A DNA stretch of 64,000 nt from Blastomussa wellsi (Eukaryota; Cnidaria; Anthozoa; Scleractinia; Plerogyridae), in NCBI GenBank assembly GCA_947652115.1, contig OX393574.1, positions 10,944,975-11,008,974 on the forward strand, read 5' to 3'. The position numbers and the translations under genes were made by a program. Of this stretch, positions 8,836 through 21,440 are shown one piece after another; positions within the stretch are counted from its first letter, which is position 1; every line of letters starts with the position of its first letter. The notes below the pieces were generated by a model. That model made no database searches and had not been told where the DNA came from. It saw nothing but the letters and a program-made list of their open reading frames with translations.

Positions 8836-10442
8836 GGGTTTGTTTCCGGGTTATTCGGTTTCTCTTCGGGTTATCCAGTTTTTGTCCCTCCACAGACTGA
8901 AACAAACACTTCTAAATTCCGATTCGATCATGAAACCGAGGGCCACAGGCTTGTTAGTTGAAAGAGTATTACGTGCTATCCTCATTAACAAAAGTCGATT
9001 TTAATTTATCTGCGATGTTAAGAAAGTGTAAATAATCATGAGCTGCGTCATTAGAGAAATTCCCTGTGTGTTTTGGTTATTGTTAACCTTAATCGTTAAT
9101 TGTGTTTAATAGCTCCACCGACTAAACTACTGTATAACAGCTATGACGAAAGGCTTGACGATTTGACATCGGTATGATCGTTATCGTATCACTGAAAATT
9201 TTTGGCGATCGAACGATCACGCTGAAACCAACTGTCTGATTCGCCAAGAAGTCGAGAACGCCAATGCAATTAGAAGATGTCAAATTCTTTAATGCCGAAA
9301 CGTCCATCAAAGTTCTTTCAGAGACTGCTGTTTTTACTTGTACACATTTCTTTCTTTTATTTTACCACTATTATTCAAAGTATTGCTATCATTGCAGAGT
9401 AATGATCTATTCCCTTAAATGGTTTTCAAGCAGATTGATCAAAAATGACAAAATTCATTTTGAGCGGAAATACTGAAAATTTTCAGGTTTCTTTATTCCA
9501 GTTGTGGTAAATTCACTATTGGAAATTCTCTGCGATGATCATTTCTAACATTTCAACTTTTTTTATTGGCAAACGTTGTCATTTGAATAAAACAAAAAAT
9601 CAAGTAGTGGAGGACAGGTGCCCGCGTTCGAGGCAGCCCTCATAAAAACTCGATCATCTTAAAATTGAAATTTTCTTTAACTCCTACGGAAAGTTCTTTA
9701 ACCAATGGAAATTAGCCAAAGTTACGCTGTGGATGCTGCCACGAATCACCGTGGAGTTCTGTAATTGTTTTGGAGTTTTCATGTGTCCTTTTTTGTCCAT
9801 CCTCTTTGTCTAGCCTCATCCCTTCGTTTTAGCGTTCGCCAAGAGAACATCTTATTTCCCGTGATGTCCATATAACTTCCGCAAATGAACAAATAATCCT
9901 TTACCTCAATAATTATAGCTTTTGCATGGAGGCACGGAGGTCGATGGAAAGGGATTTTAAACGAGGACCAGAGTTAATCAAATCACCACTCATGCGTCAG
10001 AGACCTTTAATAAGACAGGTAAAGAAATTGATCGGTGATGTTCAAACAGTACTTGTATTAACAGGCAGTTTTCAGCTGTGGACGTTACCTGAGCATTTTA
10101 ATTTGCAATGACTTAAAGCAAAAAAGGTTTTGCCACAATTGGAAAAATAAGCTAATTTGACCTGCATGATATTAAGGATATTTTAGCACAGGCGTCCCAG
10201 AGTCACCATTTGAGAAATAGATCAATTGTTTTAAAATGAAAAAATGGATTGCTTCGATTTCACGATCATGCCAAAAAAGAGAAAATCTTCCCGCATCTTA
10301 CTTGAGCACATGATGGCTAATAGTACAGCAGCATGTCCCTCTGACGAGTTCAGTCCCATCGTAAAGCACGCAAATAACATCCCAGGAAGCAAGCCATCCT
10401 ATATCCTTCAATTCCTAGTTTAATACCACACGTGAAAACCTG
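8836..10442. other. No confident gene; one weak exon candidate at 9924-10018
   Basis: Most of this stretch shows nothing. At 9926 an ATG frame rich in Arg (MEARRSMERDFKRGPELIK, then LMRQRPLIRQ) ends in phase 0 at CAG|GTAAAG (donor at 10019). A possible acceptor (TTTTAGCACAG) near 10199 would join a short in-frame tail. There is no signal peptide or cysteine loop, so I leave it uncalled. Confidence 0.3.
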
Positions 10443-10619
10443 TTACAACGCGACGCGCCCAAGTGTGGCCACCCAACAAATTTTTTTGACAAGTTAGCCA
10501 ATCAGAGAACGCGACAGGTTTCGTGACAACAGCTTTGAACATTGTAAGGAGGCGTGACAGCTCAAACAAATTCGCGCTCTCTGATTGGCTAATTTTAACT
10601 TAGGCGCGTCGCGCTGTAA
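10443..10619. repeat. Foldback MITE with AATTAGCCAATCAGAG arms
   Basis: TTACAACGCGACGCGCCCAA at the left is mirrored by the sequence ending GCGCGTCGCGCTGTAA. An inner arm (TTAGCCAATCAGAGAACGCG against CGCGCTCTCTGATTGGCTAA) pairs as well. The centre is unique. The element is nonautonomous. Confidence 0.8.
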
Positions 10620-11822
10620 GACTAGGCCAAGAGAAGTGCGCATCATTAACAAGATGATTCCGTATTATTCAGCAAATTGTCATGTTGCCCATATATGGTC
10701 ATGAAGCGTTGTTGTCTGTCACATATACCTGACAAATATCCTGCGATATACGTTAAGTAACGATAATTCGGCCGAAGTTTCGCAATGCGCTGCATAACGG
10801 CAACTTTTCTAGCTTGTTGAATAAAACAATTGTGCTGCTTAATCTTGCGGAAAATAGTCTAATTTTAGCCACGCCGATATTTTGTGCGATTTCGCGGAAT
10901 AATTGTTAAATATTCTGCAAGCAGCATAACTGTGACGCCGGTTTCACTCGCCCTGGACGCTCAAAGTGCTCAGTTTCATGGCTGAAATTCAATTCTCACA
11001 ATTTCGGCAGCTTATTATTCCACTTGAAAACACAAACAGTACCATATATGTTCGGGTGATTATTTATTTATTTGTTTTTCATTTTTCTTTGAACATTGAG
11101 TTTTACATTCAAAATTATCATTTCAACGAATTAGCTTACATGTTAAACCTTCTCTTAAGCTCTAATTCCACATCCAGTATCTGTTAAAACAAAGGATATC
11201 TGATAAGTAAATCGTGTCACAGAAAAAGTCTAGTTAAAATCAAAAGAAAAACTGCCGACCGTTTTTGGGTTTAGCCCTTCTTCAGTGGGATTATGTCCGA
11301 TAATCTTGCGGTGCTGTACAAACAAACTGAGTTTGTTGAGTAAAATCTGACTAAAGCCGTACTCTAAATATGTCATAATGAAACAAGACGTGAGAGCTTG
11401 TTTGAATCTAATGTAAAATTTATTCGAGTTTACTTTATGAAATTAGAGATAATGAGTCTCACCGCCTATCAAATGTTGGTTTTCGTTCTGATCGTAGCTA
11501 TTTCACCTCCATTTATATTTACAGAGCAGTAAATTCGACATTTTTACATTTCACATTTTTAATCAAAACTGACACGGGAATAGCGAACTAGACTCAGGCA
11601 ACTCCGGATCACGGAGAAACCGCAGCAAACGTAAGACCGTTTCGACGCCTTGTACCTTCCTGGCTATTACGAGGTTCCGTTTGTATCATTCGGTCGCGAG
11701 GATCGTATTTTTACAAAAAAAAAAAAAAAAAATGAGGAACATCTACAGTTTAGTATATGTTGCTACCAATTGCATTACATACCTTAGATAAAGTTATCGA
11801 TTATCACCACGTCACCGTTCAT
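10620..11822. other. No gene seen
   Basis: AT-rich intergenic sequence with an 18-20 base poly-A run near 11713. It lies just downstream (3') of the minus-strand peptide gene. No supported coding frame. Confidence 0.5.
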
Positions 11823-12774
11823 TTAATACGACGCGAAGTTTCGACGTCTGCCAGAATGTGGGAAACATTTGTATATCATACCAACAGCACATCGACGTGC
11901 CTTTCGTTTGAATCCATTCCGAAAAATTTCATTGCTTGAAGTTCCAGCTGACAGCTTCGCAAAATCGGTATTTAATTCCGGTGAACGAGGGACTGTTTCT
12001 TGAACCCTTTTCGCTAACATCTTCTTGTTGAGATCCTACGAGGGATAACAATAAAGCCTAATTATAGGAGAGAATTTGGCAACTTCAAAATAATGACGCT
12101 ACGATATGGAATGTTGGAATTAATTAGTGTCAGGAAACAGCGTGCGTCAGCCTAAACAACTATCGGAGTTTATCCCGAAAACTCTAACATAAAGCGACTA
12201 GGAGTGTTCCTATACTCCTCCCAGCATTAAAATCAACGATATTTATTATCTGATACACCTGGGCGGATAGGGAAGCTACGGGAGGAAAGTGTCCAAGTGT
12301 AGCGTCTAAGACCGCCCGTGCCGAAGTTTGTTCGGTGAACTCGGGAAGTTTTCGGGTCTTCCCTCAGTAAGTTCGGAAATACTCGCGGACGAAAACGAAT
12401 CAAAAACGTTCGGTTTTATAATCTATATTTCACCGTTTTAACGTTACGTTTCTAGGTAGTCTTGTATATGCATATTTGAAATAAGGAAAATGATTAAAAA
12501 TGTTCACCCAACCTTTGGATACTCGAGTATGGCTACAAACATTTTCATACCCCTCCTCGCTTATGAATTGTTTTGACTTCATCACTGAATGACAACCGGT
12601 CTGATACTTTTCAATGCCAATTTTGCGAAGTAAATTATACATTGGGTAACGTTATTGCTACATTACCTCTGAGTCCAGGACTCTCTTCAGTCGAACACGA
12701 GAAGGAAACGCACAAACGGTGAGCATAAGAATGCACAATGTGAGCATCACAAGCTCTTGGCGTGTAACATTCAT
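11823..12774 (-). CDS. Secreted cysteine-loop peptide precursor A (two coding exons)
   Basis: Minus strand. Exon 1 of the CDS is in 12806-12667: acceptor TTTTTTCTTCAAG| at 12807, ATG at 12774, 36 codons starting MNVTRQELVMLTLCILMLTV (signal peptide), donor GAG|GTAATG, phase 0. The second exon starts at 12035 after TTATCCCTCGTAG| and runs in the same phase for 70 codons to the stop at 11823. The joined precursor is 106 residues. Near the C-terminus, KRKARR precedes a loop with cysteines at about 85 and 93 (CAVGMIYKC, C-x7-C), followed by FPHSG and RRR. Family logic: dibasic and tribasic sites are cut by prohormone convertases, and the Gly before RRR predicts C-terminal amidation. The loop superficially resembles melanin-concentrating hormone. 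No known cnidarian family is recognised. An upstream non-coding exon is expected but was not located. A venom peptide is an alternative role. Confidence 0.72.
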
Positions 12775-12806
12775 TGCAAGACTTCCTTCTGTTATCTACC
12801 TTAGAT

Positions 12807-14334
12807 CTTGAAGAAAAAATAATAAATAATATATAGTTAACAATGAATACTGAATGCATTGGGAAAGAATCGATTCAATAAATTTAATGAATGGTCGTGA
12901 CCTTGAAACAATATTTACGTACTTTTTAGAAAATAAATGTCGTGAAATATCAGGGCAAGGCCAACGAAGTTGCCATTTGCTTCCATTTGATCAAATATGT
13001 CGGAGAAATAGCAGCCAACAAAATCAAACTTTTTAAACAAAATTCTGCTCTACACAGTTACTTCGGAACGTGAAAACAACAAAGGAAAAAAGAACTATTC
13101 TGCTTCGCTAAGTATATACTAGTATTTGACATTTACTTTTCGTGAATAAAATTGTCAGAGAAACATTGAGGTATCTGGAAATTTATTTGAATTTATCAGA
13201 ACAGAAATAAAAGTTATATATCTATGTATATATACACCCCTTCGAAGCCATGAAAGCAGTATAGAAGAATATCTAATTCCCGAACCACGCAAACACAGTT
13301 TTCTATTCAGTTTTCTACACACATTAACCAGTTGAGAAGAAATTAAAAATCAGAAATCCGGTGCAAGCAGTAGAGGTTGCTAAAAATTGGCGTTAATAAT
13401 AGCCATTCACATCAACAAAACATGCCGAATAAAACCAGTTTTACCTTAATGAAAATCAGCAACAGAAGACTGAAAGACTGATTAGAATTTTACATAAGGT
13501 TCAGTGAAATTAGTTCTAACGCGAGATATTAATGTACTAAATTTGGTATCGACAAACATCAGTAGTAACGTTTGTAAATAAAACATTTTGAACTAGACAG
13601 CCTTTAAATGTGTTTAGCTTTGGGGTGAATGGAGAACGAAAAGTGTGTTTCACAGCAGCTGCCCATTTCGTAATGCTGATTATTATAGCAAGGAACTCTG
13701 AAGTCTCAGTTAAACTGAAGACATCAAGAAACAAACAGATTTAAAGATTGAACTCACCAAGCAACTAGAATTGTTCCCTTTTCCTAGTCGGCAGACAGTA
13801 AACGAAGCCGTGCATTGCACAGGCTGATTGTGAAACTCGATCTTTTTATTTAATTATGTTCTTAAGATAAATGATTGTCGTTGGGAAATCTATGCTTCAG
13901 GTTACACTTTATTCCGTACTAAATATATATCTTTTGATAAGTGGATAACCAAGGCTTAAATATTTCCTGTTGGAATGGAATTAACTTGAATATATCTCAA
14001 GAAAAGCTCAAAAGCTTACCTTTTCTCGTTTTATTAAAAGTTTGCCATCAAAAAACATCTTACTTATGTATCATAAGGGTTTTCCCAAATTTTAAGTTAA
14101 CAATGGCAACACAGGAAGTCATGTCCAATTATCTCAACCATGGACCAGTTTTATTGGCATTTTACACAATCATTAGTCGGGTTGCAACGAAAAACAGAAG
14201 ATAATGGTTTCCTTTTTAATTTCAAATATAACAGCCAGGGGCCATTGAAACTTTGTGGCTAATTCTATGTATTTGTAAAAGTGAACATGACATTTACCAA
14301 AATAAATTATGTATAATTGTCCTACATTATATTT
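12807..14334. other. No gene seen; upstream of precursor A
   Basis: This should contain the promoter and first exon of the minus-strand peptide gene. A TATATATA run at about 13222-13238 is a possible core promoter on either strand. No other coding signal. Confidence 0.35.
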
Positions 14335-14450
14335 AACAATTAATTCCACGAGCGTGCGTTGGATATGAGATGGTAGATGGCCAACGAGGCACGTAGCGCC
14401 GAGTTGGCTATAACAATCTCATACCCAACAAGCGCAAGTGGAATAATTGT
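14335..14450. repeat. Foldback MITE
   Basis: AACAATTAATTCCACGAGCG at the left is mirrored at the right by the sequence ending GTGGAATAATTGTT. Inner arms (GGATATGAGATGG against CAATCTCATACCC) also pair. An open frame from 14377 is an accident of this element. Confidence 0.75.
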
Positions 14451-14898
14451 TTTATTAAAAACGCCCAAAAAATACTGCACAAACATCGCGAAAAATGCAT
14501 TCTTTTACGCGTACACCCACCGTGTTTGGTATATGAGCTCATATACCATCGCCTCTAAACCAATCAAAACTCAGGAAATGCAATATCCCACAGCTAGTTT
14601 TTAATAATATCAGTTGTTCCTTATTGTTTAGCTCTTACAGAAGGTTTGGTGGAACACCAACAAGGGTATGCCCTTGTCGACGATTTTTTTCATTCAGTTC
14701 AGTCTTAACATTAAGGCCAGCGACCATAAAAGACATCTTCTGCAAAGTTAAAGTTGTCTTCAAAACAAAGAACAGCATCATGTAAAGCATACGAAATAAT
14801 TCATATTTTAACTGCGGATGTAGAATGGAAGTGAAAAATGATCATCGCAGTGAATTTCCAATTTAATCAATTGGAATAAAGAAGCCTAAAAAATTAGG
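14451..14898. other. No gene seen
   Basis: No coding or repeat structure is supported. Confidence 0.4.
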
Positions 14899-14960
14899 GC
14901 TACAACGGGATTCGAACCCGCGACCTCCGCGATACTGGTGCGGTGCTCCACCAGAGAAGT
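14899..14960 (-). mobile_element. tRNA-like SINE remnant (minus strand)
   Basis: Read on the minus strand this gives GGAGCACCGCACCAGTATCG, then GAGGTCGCGGGTTCGAATCC and CGTTGTAGCCC, a tRNA 3' half with an intact B box. The matching 5' acceptor strand and A box are missing upstream, so it is not a functional tRNA gene. Confidence 0.55.
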
Positions 14961-17087
14961 GAGAAAACGGCCAGAAAATGTAAGAATGTTATCCGCGACA
15001 GAGGTCCTTTAATTTACTTGCGTAAACCTGGCAATGAAGCATTCAATAATGAAATAGACGTCATTTAAGCTGTGAGACGTGTTACTTCTTAAGGCATTTA
15101 TTATTTGGAGAAAGAATTCGATATCGCACGCTGGGTAAATAAGCCTTGATCTCGTTGTGGAGACTTTCCTTTGAAGAACCGCGTCGTTGAATTATGCTTA
15201 AAACGACCTTTCCAGACAAAGCAAAGTGCACAATTACGTTTTATATGAGGGATTAACGTGGATTCTCGGCCAAGGTAAAATTTATTATCCATTTTAAGAC
15301 TGAGTAAAATAAAAAATATCTTTAGCTAAGCAAGGCTTTGAAGCAATGAAAATAAACTGTCTTAAAGGCATGTAGATGTCTTAGATGAATTCGATATTTC
15401 ACCTGCAGATCGATGTCTGTATAATTTCTAGGTTCTCGCATTTGGTCTTTTTTTTTTTTAATTAACTTAAACAGTTTCGTGGCCTCGAAATCACTGCATG
15501 CTAGGAACAAGTTTAATCATGGTCGATTTCTTTATCGTGGAACATATATTAAACTGTTCCTCAGAAGACGATGAAGTACGTACACCGTCATTTTTTTATT
15601 CTCCACTCATGACTAAAACGTGAAGTGAATATTTCACAAAACAGTTTATGTTGTAGAAAATAAATGTTATGGGGGAAGTTTGTCCCTAAGCGAATTTGTG
15701 AACACGCCATATACGACAACGATTTTTTATTCATCATGTAGGCGAGTATCTACCATCTCAATCAAAAAGATCTGAGCTAGTCACGTCCAGAGTACTATTC
15801 AACTTCCTAAACTTGATTTACCTGCCACTGACAGATTTGTTGGCACACATGACACACATACATGAATGTGCTTTACAATTTCGATGGATAAGAGAAGACT
15901 TATAATGAGTTATTGTTTTCAATTCCTCCTAATGCGTATATAGCTCTTCTTAATTTAATCCGAACTGCAGGAGAGCCTTAATTTAGAAGTTTTATTGCCG
16001 TTTTGAAGAAACGCTGTCGGAACCGTAAACTCGCAAAAAGTTTCCACATTGGGTTTATCAGTGCTCAGTGATCAGTGGATTGATCACTTGGCTGGGAATT
16101 TAATGTTTACGAATAACTCTTCTTTAATTTAATTTAATTTATACTCAAATTCAATTACACAGATGATCAAAATGAAATAAAATAAAGAATTACATATATA
16201 AAATTATATAATTAAATATATAAAAGAAGATCAGAGTAATTAGGTCGGTTTATACACAATTCCAGATGTCTTATTTTAAATGAACTGCCTGAAAGAGGAT
16301 ATAAGATATAGAATACGGTATAGACAAATCGCAACAACTATCAATGATCACAAAACTTAAAAATTCTCCTTAAACGTCTTAGACTCTGACTGGATGAAAT
16401 TAACCACGCCTTTCGACACATCGACAGTTAAGTATTCCTGTGCTGTTTCTATACGGTTTGAAAATTTGCCATGAAAATTCAGTGATATATTGGCTCCAAG
16501 TACGACTATGATTACGAATTTACCAATAACAAATTAAAACGGTACGTTCGTGAGATCGTCTCGACTAGGCGGGAAAACGTTTTGTGTGAGATGCAGGGAC
16601 TGTTATCAAAGGTAGGTAAGGCCACTCCTCCGTTGCTTTCGGAAAAGTACTACTGTTAGTCGAACTTTTGATTTCTGGTCTGAAACAACTCTACCTCGTC
16701 CATTGTATTACCCACCTATGGGCAAACGATAACCTCCATGGGATAATTAATTCCGAAATTTTGCCGTGAAAAACGCACCTTCAGTTTCTTATTCCACTCG
16801 CATCTAAAACTCCTTTTAACTTTTCGTACTTCAAGAAATTGCCATGAAACAGTCCCTCAATAGAATCGAAACAACTAAACTAAAGCTATATGTTAACTGC
16901 GCCAAAACTATCATTGTTACGCTTTCAGTGGACTTTCGTGGGTAGCAAGAAGTAGACTGGGTAATCTATGCAAGTCTCTTTGAAATTCGGTCGGAAGCTA
17001 TTTCTCGCTATCTTAAAGATAAAGACAAAATAATGCAAATGTGTTATAAAGGACTTTTATCAGTATCTACAGATAATGGACTGCGGT
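14961..17087. other. No gene seen; AT-rich block at 16115-16225
   Basis: No supported gene. 16115-16225 is very AT-rich with TTTAA repeats and looks like the 3' tail of an inverted retroelement, but no coding remnant was recognised beside it. Confidence 0.4.
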
Positions 17088-17291
17088 CTATACTTTACTT
17101 GGAGTCACATGTCTGGATATGTCTTTTGATTCCCTTTTTTGCACTTCCACATAAAAAGATTTCAACACTTGTGCTAATTCTTTTTTATCGTGTGGCTCAT
17201 GACCGTTTTTCTCTTTGAGGTATTCGTAAAACAGTTCCTTCGTCACTTTTGTCGATCTTTTAGTATTTTCCGAATCTTTATCTTTAAGCAA
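17088..17291 (-). pseudogene. Tyrosine-recombinase-like N-terminal domain fragment
   Basis: The minus-strand frame reads TKELFYEYLKEKNGHEPHDK, then KELAQVLKSFYVEVQKRES. The layout (x-LFxxYLKEK, then a DKxEL, then LxxFYxEVxK) resembles the SAM-like N-terminal domain of Crypton-type and DUF3504-related proteins common in invertebrate genomes. The downstream catalytic part is absent: the frame stops soon after the domain, and a stop lies just upstream. I read it as a relic of a transposon or domesticated copy. Confidence 0.42.
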
Positions 17292-17827
17292 TTTCTAAAT
17301 TTCTTGCTGGGTCGATTTTTGTTCTTACTTCGCTGTGCGTGAATGTAAGAAATTGCTCTTGGAAATCATGTATTGCGCGCGAAACCTACAGATTATTCAC
17401 TAATCTGCTAGCAGATTAGTGAATAATCTGCATGTTGCGCTGTTTCCCAGAATTAACTGTAGGCTCTTAGCCAATTGGAAGACAGATGGTAACTACAATG
17501 TATAATAAAACGCTAAACAAGAAGGGTTTGCTTCTTTGTTTGTGTCTCGTGTAGCCTAAGCGCTACGACGAAAAAAAATTATTTTCCTAAAGCATATCAG
17601 TGCCAATTCGATTGTAAACGCATCGGTCCCCGAATTTTTTAGTCTTTGAAGTAGTTTCTCAGGAAAATTGAATTAAATGTTATGAAAGGGGCACAAACGG
17701 AAAAGGTGGTCTCTTCTGACGTATTCTTAAGTGAAATAGAAGTTTTGCCTGCTTTTGTGTGTTTTAGCAACACTATCAAATTTTAACGTAAATGGTAACT
17801 CTTTTACATACCTGGTTTAACAATCAG
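17292..17827. other. No gene seen apart from a palindrome
   Basis: Contains the perfect palindrome listed separately at 17389-17430. No coding evidence. Confidence 0.4.
17389..17430. repeat. Perfect 42-bp palindrome
   Basis: CAGATTATTCACTAATCTGC is followed by its exact reverse complement, with no spacer; GCTAGC is the centre. Such a structure can extrude as a cruciform or may be a very short foldback remnant. Confidence 0.9.
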
Positions 17828-18952
17828 CAAATTCGCATTCCAGGGATTGATATTTCTTTTCCAAACTGGCTTCGTTCCCAGAGCGCAAATCAGTGCATTA
17901 GTAGGCGAATTACACAATATATGTACAGAAGTTCTTGTAATTATCAGTACAACTAGAAATAACCTCCAAAATGGATGTGTAAACAAAAACCAAATTAGTT
18001 GATATTGCAGCTACGCTTTAGAAAATTGCGAAACAAATGAAATTATTTAGCAACCACAATTGTTTTTTTTTTTTTTTCAGTTTCAATTAACTTCAAAAGG
18101 GTGAAAGTTTTCGCTGTGCCTGACAAGTTTTGCATCTCAAATCCAGGGGAGGTACCTATTCCTTTGGGTTTTAAAAAGCTTGTTTTCAAATGAAGGTAGA
18201 AAGCTTCACAAATTCGGTCGAAGAGTAAAATATGAAGGAACAGTAAAAAAATTAATCAGACAAACAGCTCCAAAAAGCACCATCCTCAACGAAAATCGTC
18301 CATAAAATCTACAAGACGACAAAGGTCTATTTTTCACAGTTTAGGTTTATCTAACCACCAAGCTTATGTGCCTCCTTAAAAATTACTCTCGTAAAAATCG
18401 CGGTTGCTTTCGCTAAAACCACTTTCTTAATTTCGCTCATTTTTTGACATAAAAAATACTCTATATAATAGAATGCAGCTGCTATGTAGAGAAGGACTAA
18501 TAAAACATCACTATCTAAGAAGTGATTTTCATTTTTTAGGTAATATCAAGCCTTACAGTGAATTTCAATGGAAGACAGGAACTTAAGTTGATTAAAAGAT
18601 TTCAAGTTGAGCCATCCAACGAATCTGATGCTGTTAATGTAATTTATGTATCTTGTTCAGTCCTCGTGGATAAATTAGTACGCACGTGCAAGGTAATAAA
18701 GTTTGTGTTGCTTCGGCTGGATTCTGTTTGCCGGGATATTAAAACACAACATCCCCGTTTGGGATCTAATATAATGTAGATATTTCTTGACCAGCATGCA
18801 TCTCAATTAGATGCCGTTAAGACCAGTTTTTCGTCATCTATATGACACCGAGATTAGCTGTGTCGCAGTTAAAGTGGCCATTTTTGCACCGCATTATTGT
18901 TACAGAGCACAAAAACGAGATTAACATGTCTATTTCCAGCAAATGAATATCA
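17828..18952 (+). CDS. Internal exons of an unrecognised, probably extracellular protein
   Basis: Four consecutive exon-like segments agree in reading phase. Exon a is 17828-17900 (acceptor ...AACAATCAG|, donor |GTAGGC, leaves one base). Exon b is 18081-18151 (very strong T-tract plus CAG acceptor, donor GAG|GTACCT, takes two bases). Exon c is 18540-18692 (acceptor CATTTTTTAG|, donor AAG|GTAATA, 51 codons, phase 0). Exon d is 18906-18952 (acceptor TTGTTACAG|, donor |GTAAAA). Together they give about 114 residues, including FPNWLRSQSANQC, VFAVPDKFCISNPGE, VISSLTVNFNGRQELKLIKR and RLTCLFPANEY. Beta-strand-like alternation and spaced cysteines suggest an Ig-like or similar extracellular fold, but no family is recognised. 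Start and end exons were not found. Exon d is the weakest. Confidence 0.42.
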
Positions 18953-19940
18953 GTAAAAATGAGATTTCTAGCAACTGTATATCTAAATTCCAACTCGATC
19001 CGAAGCCAAGGACCACAGGTTTGTTAGTCGAAACAACTTTTTTGTGTCTTTGAGCTGAAACACTTATTCAGCTGCCAAAACTTGCGACTAAACAGCGTAC
19101 TACTTCTAACCATGAAAAGTTGCTTCGTCCCCCGAATGCCACTCAGTGTAAATGTCGTGGTTAATTTCAATGAAAATTTGAAATTCACCAATGCAAATTG
19201 GACACGTTTTCAAGTCAAAAGCAAAATAACTACGTGCATTGTTAAACCTGTATGCTAGATACCAAGCTAACGACGCTATCGATGCAATTCAATGCCCACG
19301 CCTCCGCGCCCCACCCCTCTCATAACATTACTGCCTTTCGTTAAAGATCCCATTCAGGCGATTCCACCGAAATAGAACTCACAATAGATTTTCATTCAAA
19401 CTTTAGCTGCTTATGTTAAGGGAACTTAAATTCTTAAATAAAAAAGGGGAGTCTCGTCCACTACAGAAAATTTGTGAGAGCAGAAAAATAGGGTGAACGA
19501 AAAGCGAAAAATTCGAGAACGGAGGTATAGTTTTGATGTCAAGGAACAATTTGATGTGCGTTTCGTGATAAGGGCACGCATATTCACTCGACATGGATTC
19601 AATTACAATTTTCTTTTACGAGTGCTAACTAAATTCACGTTTTCGGCAATATTTTTTTATTCTATATTGCTCTTTTATATAATATTTACGACATAGCAAG
19701 AAGGTGATCACTACATTCAAATTAAGCAAAAAATAAATGATAGGTCCCGGAACTCGTTTCCGAGAAAAAAAGGATTTTGTCTCTCTTGTAAGTCAGCCGT
19801 ATAAGAAAGCCGCCATTTTGTTTACGTGCGTGCGCTAATTAGGCGTAAAGTTCTGTGCAGTGAGGATGTGCAATGCAATTCAGAGGAATCAAGTTAGTAT
19901 AGCCCACTTAAGAAAAAAAACATAATACTCTATGTTTGGC
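18953..19940. other. No gene seen
   Basis: Open frames at 19403-19696 overlap on both strands and look accidental. Further exons of the preceding gene may be hidden here. Confidence 0.35.
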
Positions 19941-20005
19941 CCCCCAAAATTTTGCACAAGCATTGTTTCCAAAAACAAAACAATGCTTATGCAAAATTTT
20001 GGGGG
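19941..20005. repeat. Short foldback, 28-bp arms
   Basis: CCCCCAAAATTTTGCACAAG, with the following CATTGTTT, is mirrored by AAACAATGCTTATGCAAAAT plus TTTGGGGG at 19978-20005. The loop is nine bases. Confidence 0.8.
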
Positions 20006-20296
20006 ACAACAAAGGGCATTATGGTATTTTCCGAAGTGGCCTATAGAGTGTTTTCACAAGACGTCACGGCGGCCAAATTGGTGTCCCAAAAGAAAGAAAC
20101 TGCCGTCATATTGGTTTCCCAAAGCAATCCTCCGGGAATTGAACTCTATTGTTATAAAAATATCATCTTTTGTTCCAGCAATCCAATATGGCCGCTTGTC
20201 ACGTGTGTGAAAATACTCTATAACGACAAAAGACTGGATCGATAGTTGCAGTATAGCAGTAATAATAGTGTTCAACTGCTGATGAACTATTTTATA

Positions 20297-20935
20297 GCGG
20301 AGCTCCGGCGTCCCTCAGAGCGGAGCCCCATACCCATAGAAATAGGAGAACCATGCATGTATGCATGCTTTTCATTTTTCATGGTCAAAATGACAAACGG
20401 CAGTACTCGCGGGCGCGTACAATGTACGTACGTACTTTCGTATGAAAGACGTCGACCTAATATGGCGGCCATATTTTAAGATAGCTCGACCTAGTTAACA
20501 TTGAAGTTAACGTAAACTTACATATTTGATATCAGGCACCCATGTTATGGACAATTAACAGCTGTCAAAAGAAGGTATCCTCTGACCAATATCACATGGC
20601 ATTATCGTGGGCTCAAGTTTAGAACTAATCAAGGTCACGTGGTTCTGTTAGTTGACCACTGACCAGGTATTGATTTTTCATTGATCACGGGCTCAAGACA
20701 TTTTTTCCTAGGTTCTGGCAGAATTTTGTAATTTTTCGGGGTTGTTCTCAGCGGAATTTGGCGCGCGAAGTCAACTTCAACTTCAACTTCGCGTGCCAAG
20801 TCGAAGATGTCGTGCGCGTGATGAACACAACTAGAATCGGGGATTGAAGCTGATGTTTAATTATTCTGATTTATTTCGACTGTGAAGGCATTTTCACAAA
20901 CCAGCGTGGTGGGCTCCTGGAACGGAGCTCCGCTT
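20297..20935. repeat. Probable MITE with AGCGGAGCTCC ends
   Basis: AGCGGAGCTCC at the left is mirrored by GGAGCTCCGCT at the right, with a second GAGC-rich motif inside each end. Within lie small palindromes (AATATGGCGGCCATATT near 20459; CAACTTCAACTTCAACTTCG near 20780). No coding frame. The element limits are approximate. Confidence 0.45.
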
Positions 20936-21440
20936 TTAGGCTGGCTAAATCTTTAAATTATAGATGTGAAACTGTCACCATACCAAAACGACACAATTGA
21001 TCTGCAATGACATTACACCCACGAGACGTTTCACACCAAATTTCCCACGTTAGATCAAAAATGACTCAGAATTATTTTTTAATTAAACGTTGAAATCTCC
21101 ATGTACGAAATCACCAGCACTTGTAGCTAATTTTTTACGATGTGTTAAATCTCGAAAAGTGTAGCCTAAACTTTTTTCCCTCAAGTTTTTCAATTAAAAT
21201 TCTTTCCACCTTTTTAACCTATAAGTCCGATGGTTTCCTGGAGGTGTCCTCGCCCTATCAAATTTGTCGATAAAATGTAAACTTTTATTTGCACACAAAT
21301 AAATAAATGTAAATTATTTTACGGTTTCCTTTGATTTGAAGGCAATTTTATTTCCAATACCTGAGATGACATCTGACATGGTGGCTAAGCCCCTTCAACC
21401 TGCTTGTATACCACTAACGTTTCTAGTGCAGTGCCCATTT
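20936..21440. other. No gene seen
   Basis: AT-rich sequence with no supported feature. Confidence 0.4.

Noticed and set aside
9039..9110. Signal-peptide-like ATG frame
   Set aside because: Short, stops quickly and has no usable donor site.
17804..17986. Minus-strand frame with a hydrophobic start and a possible GTATGT donor
   Set aside because: It lacks an ATG and overlaps the plus-strand exon a of 17828-17900, which fits a longer phase-consistent chain. Kept only as an alternative.
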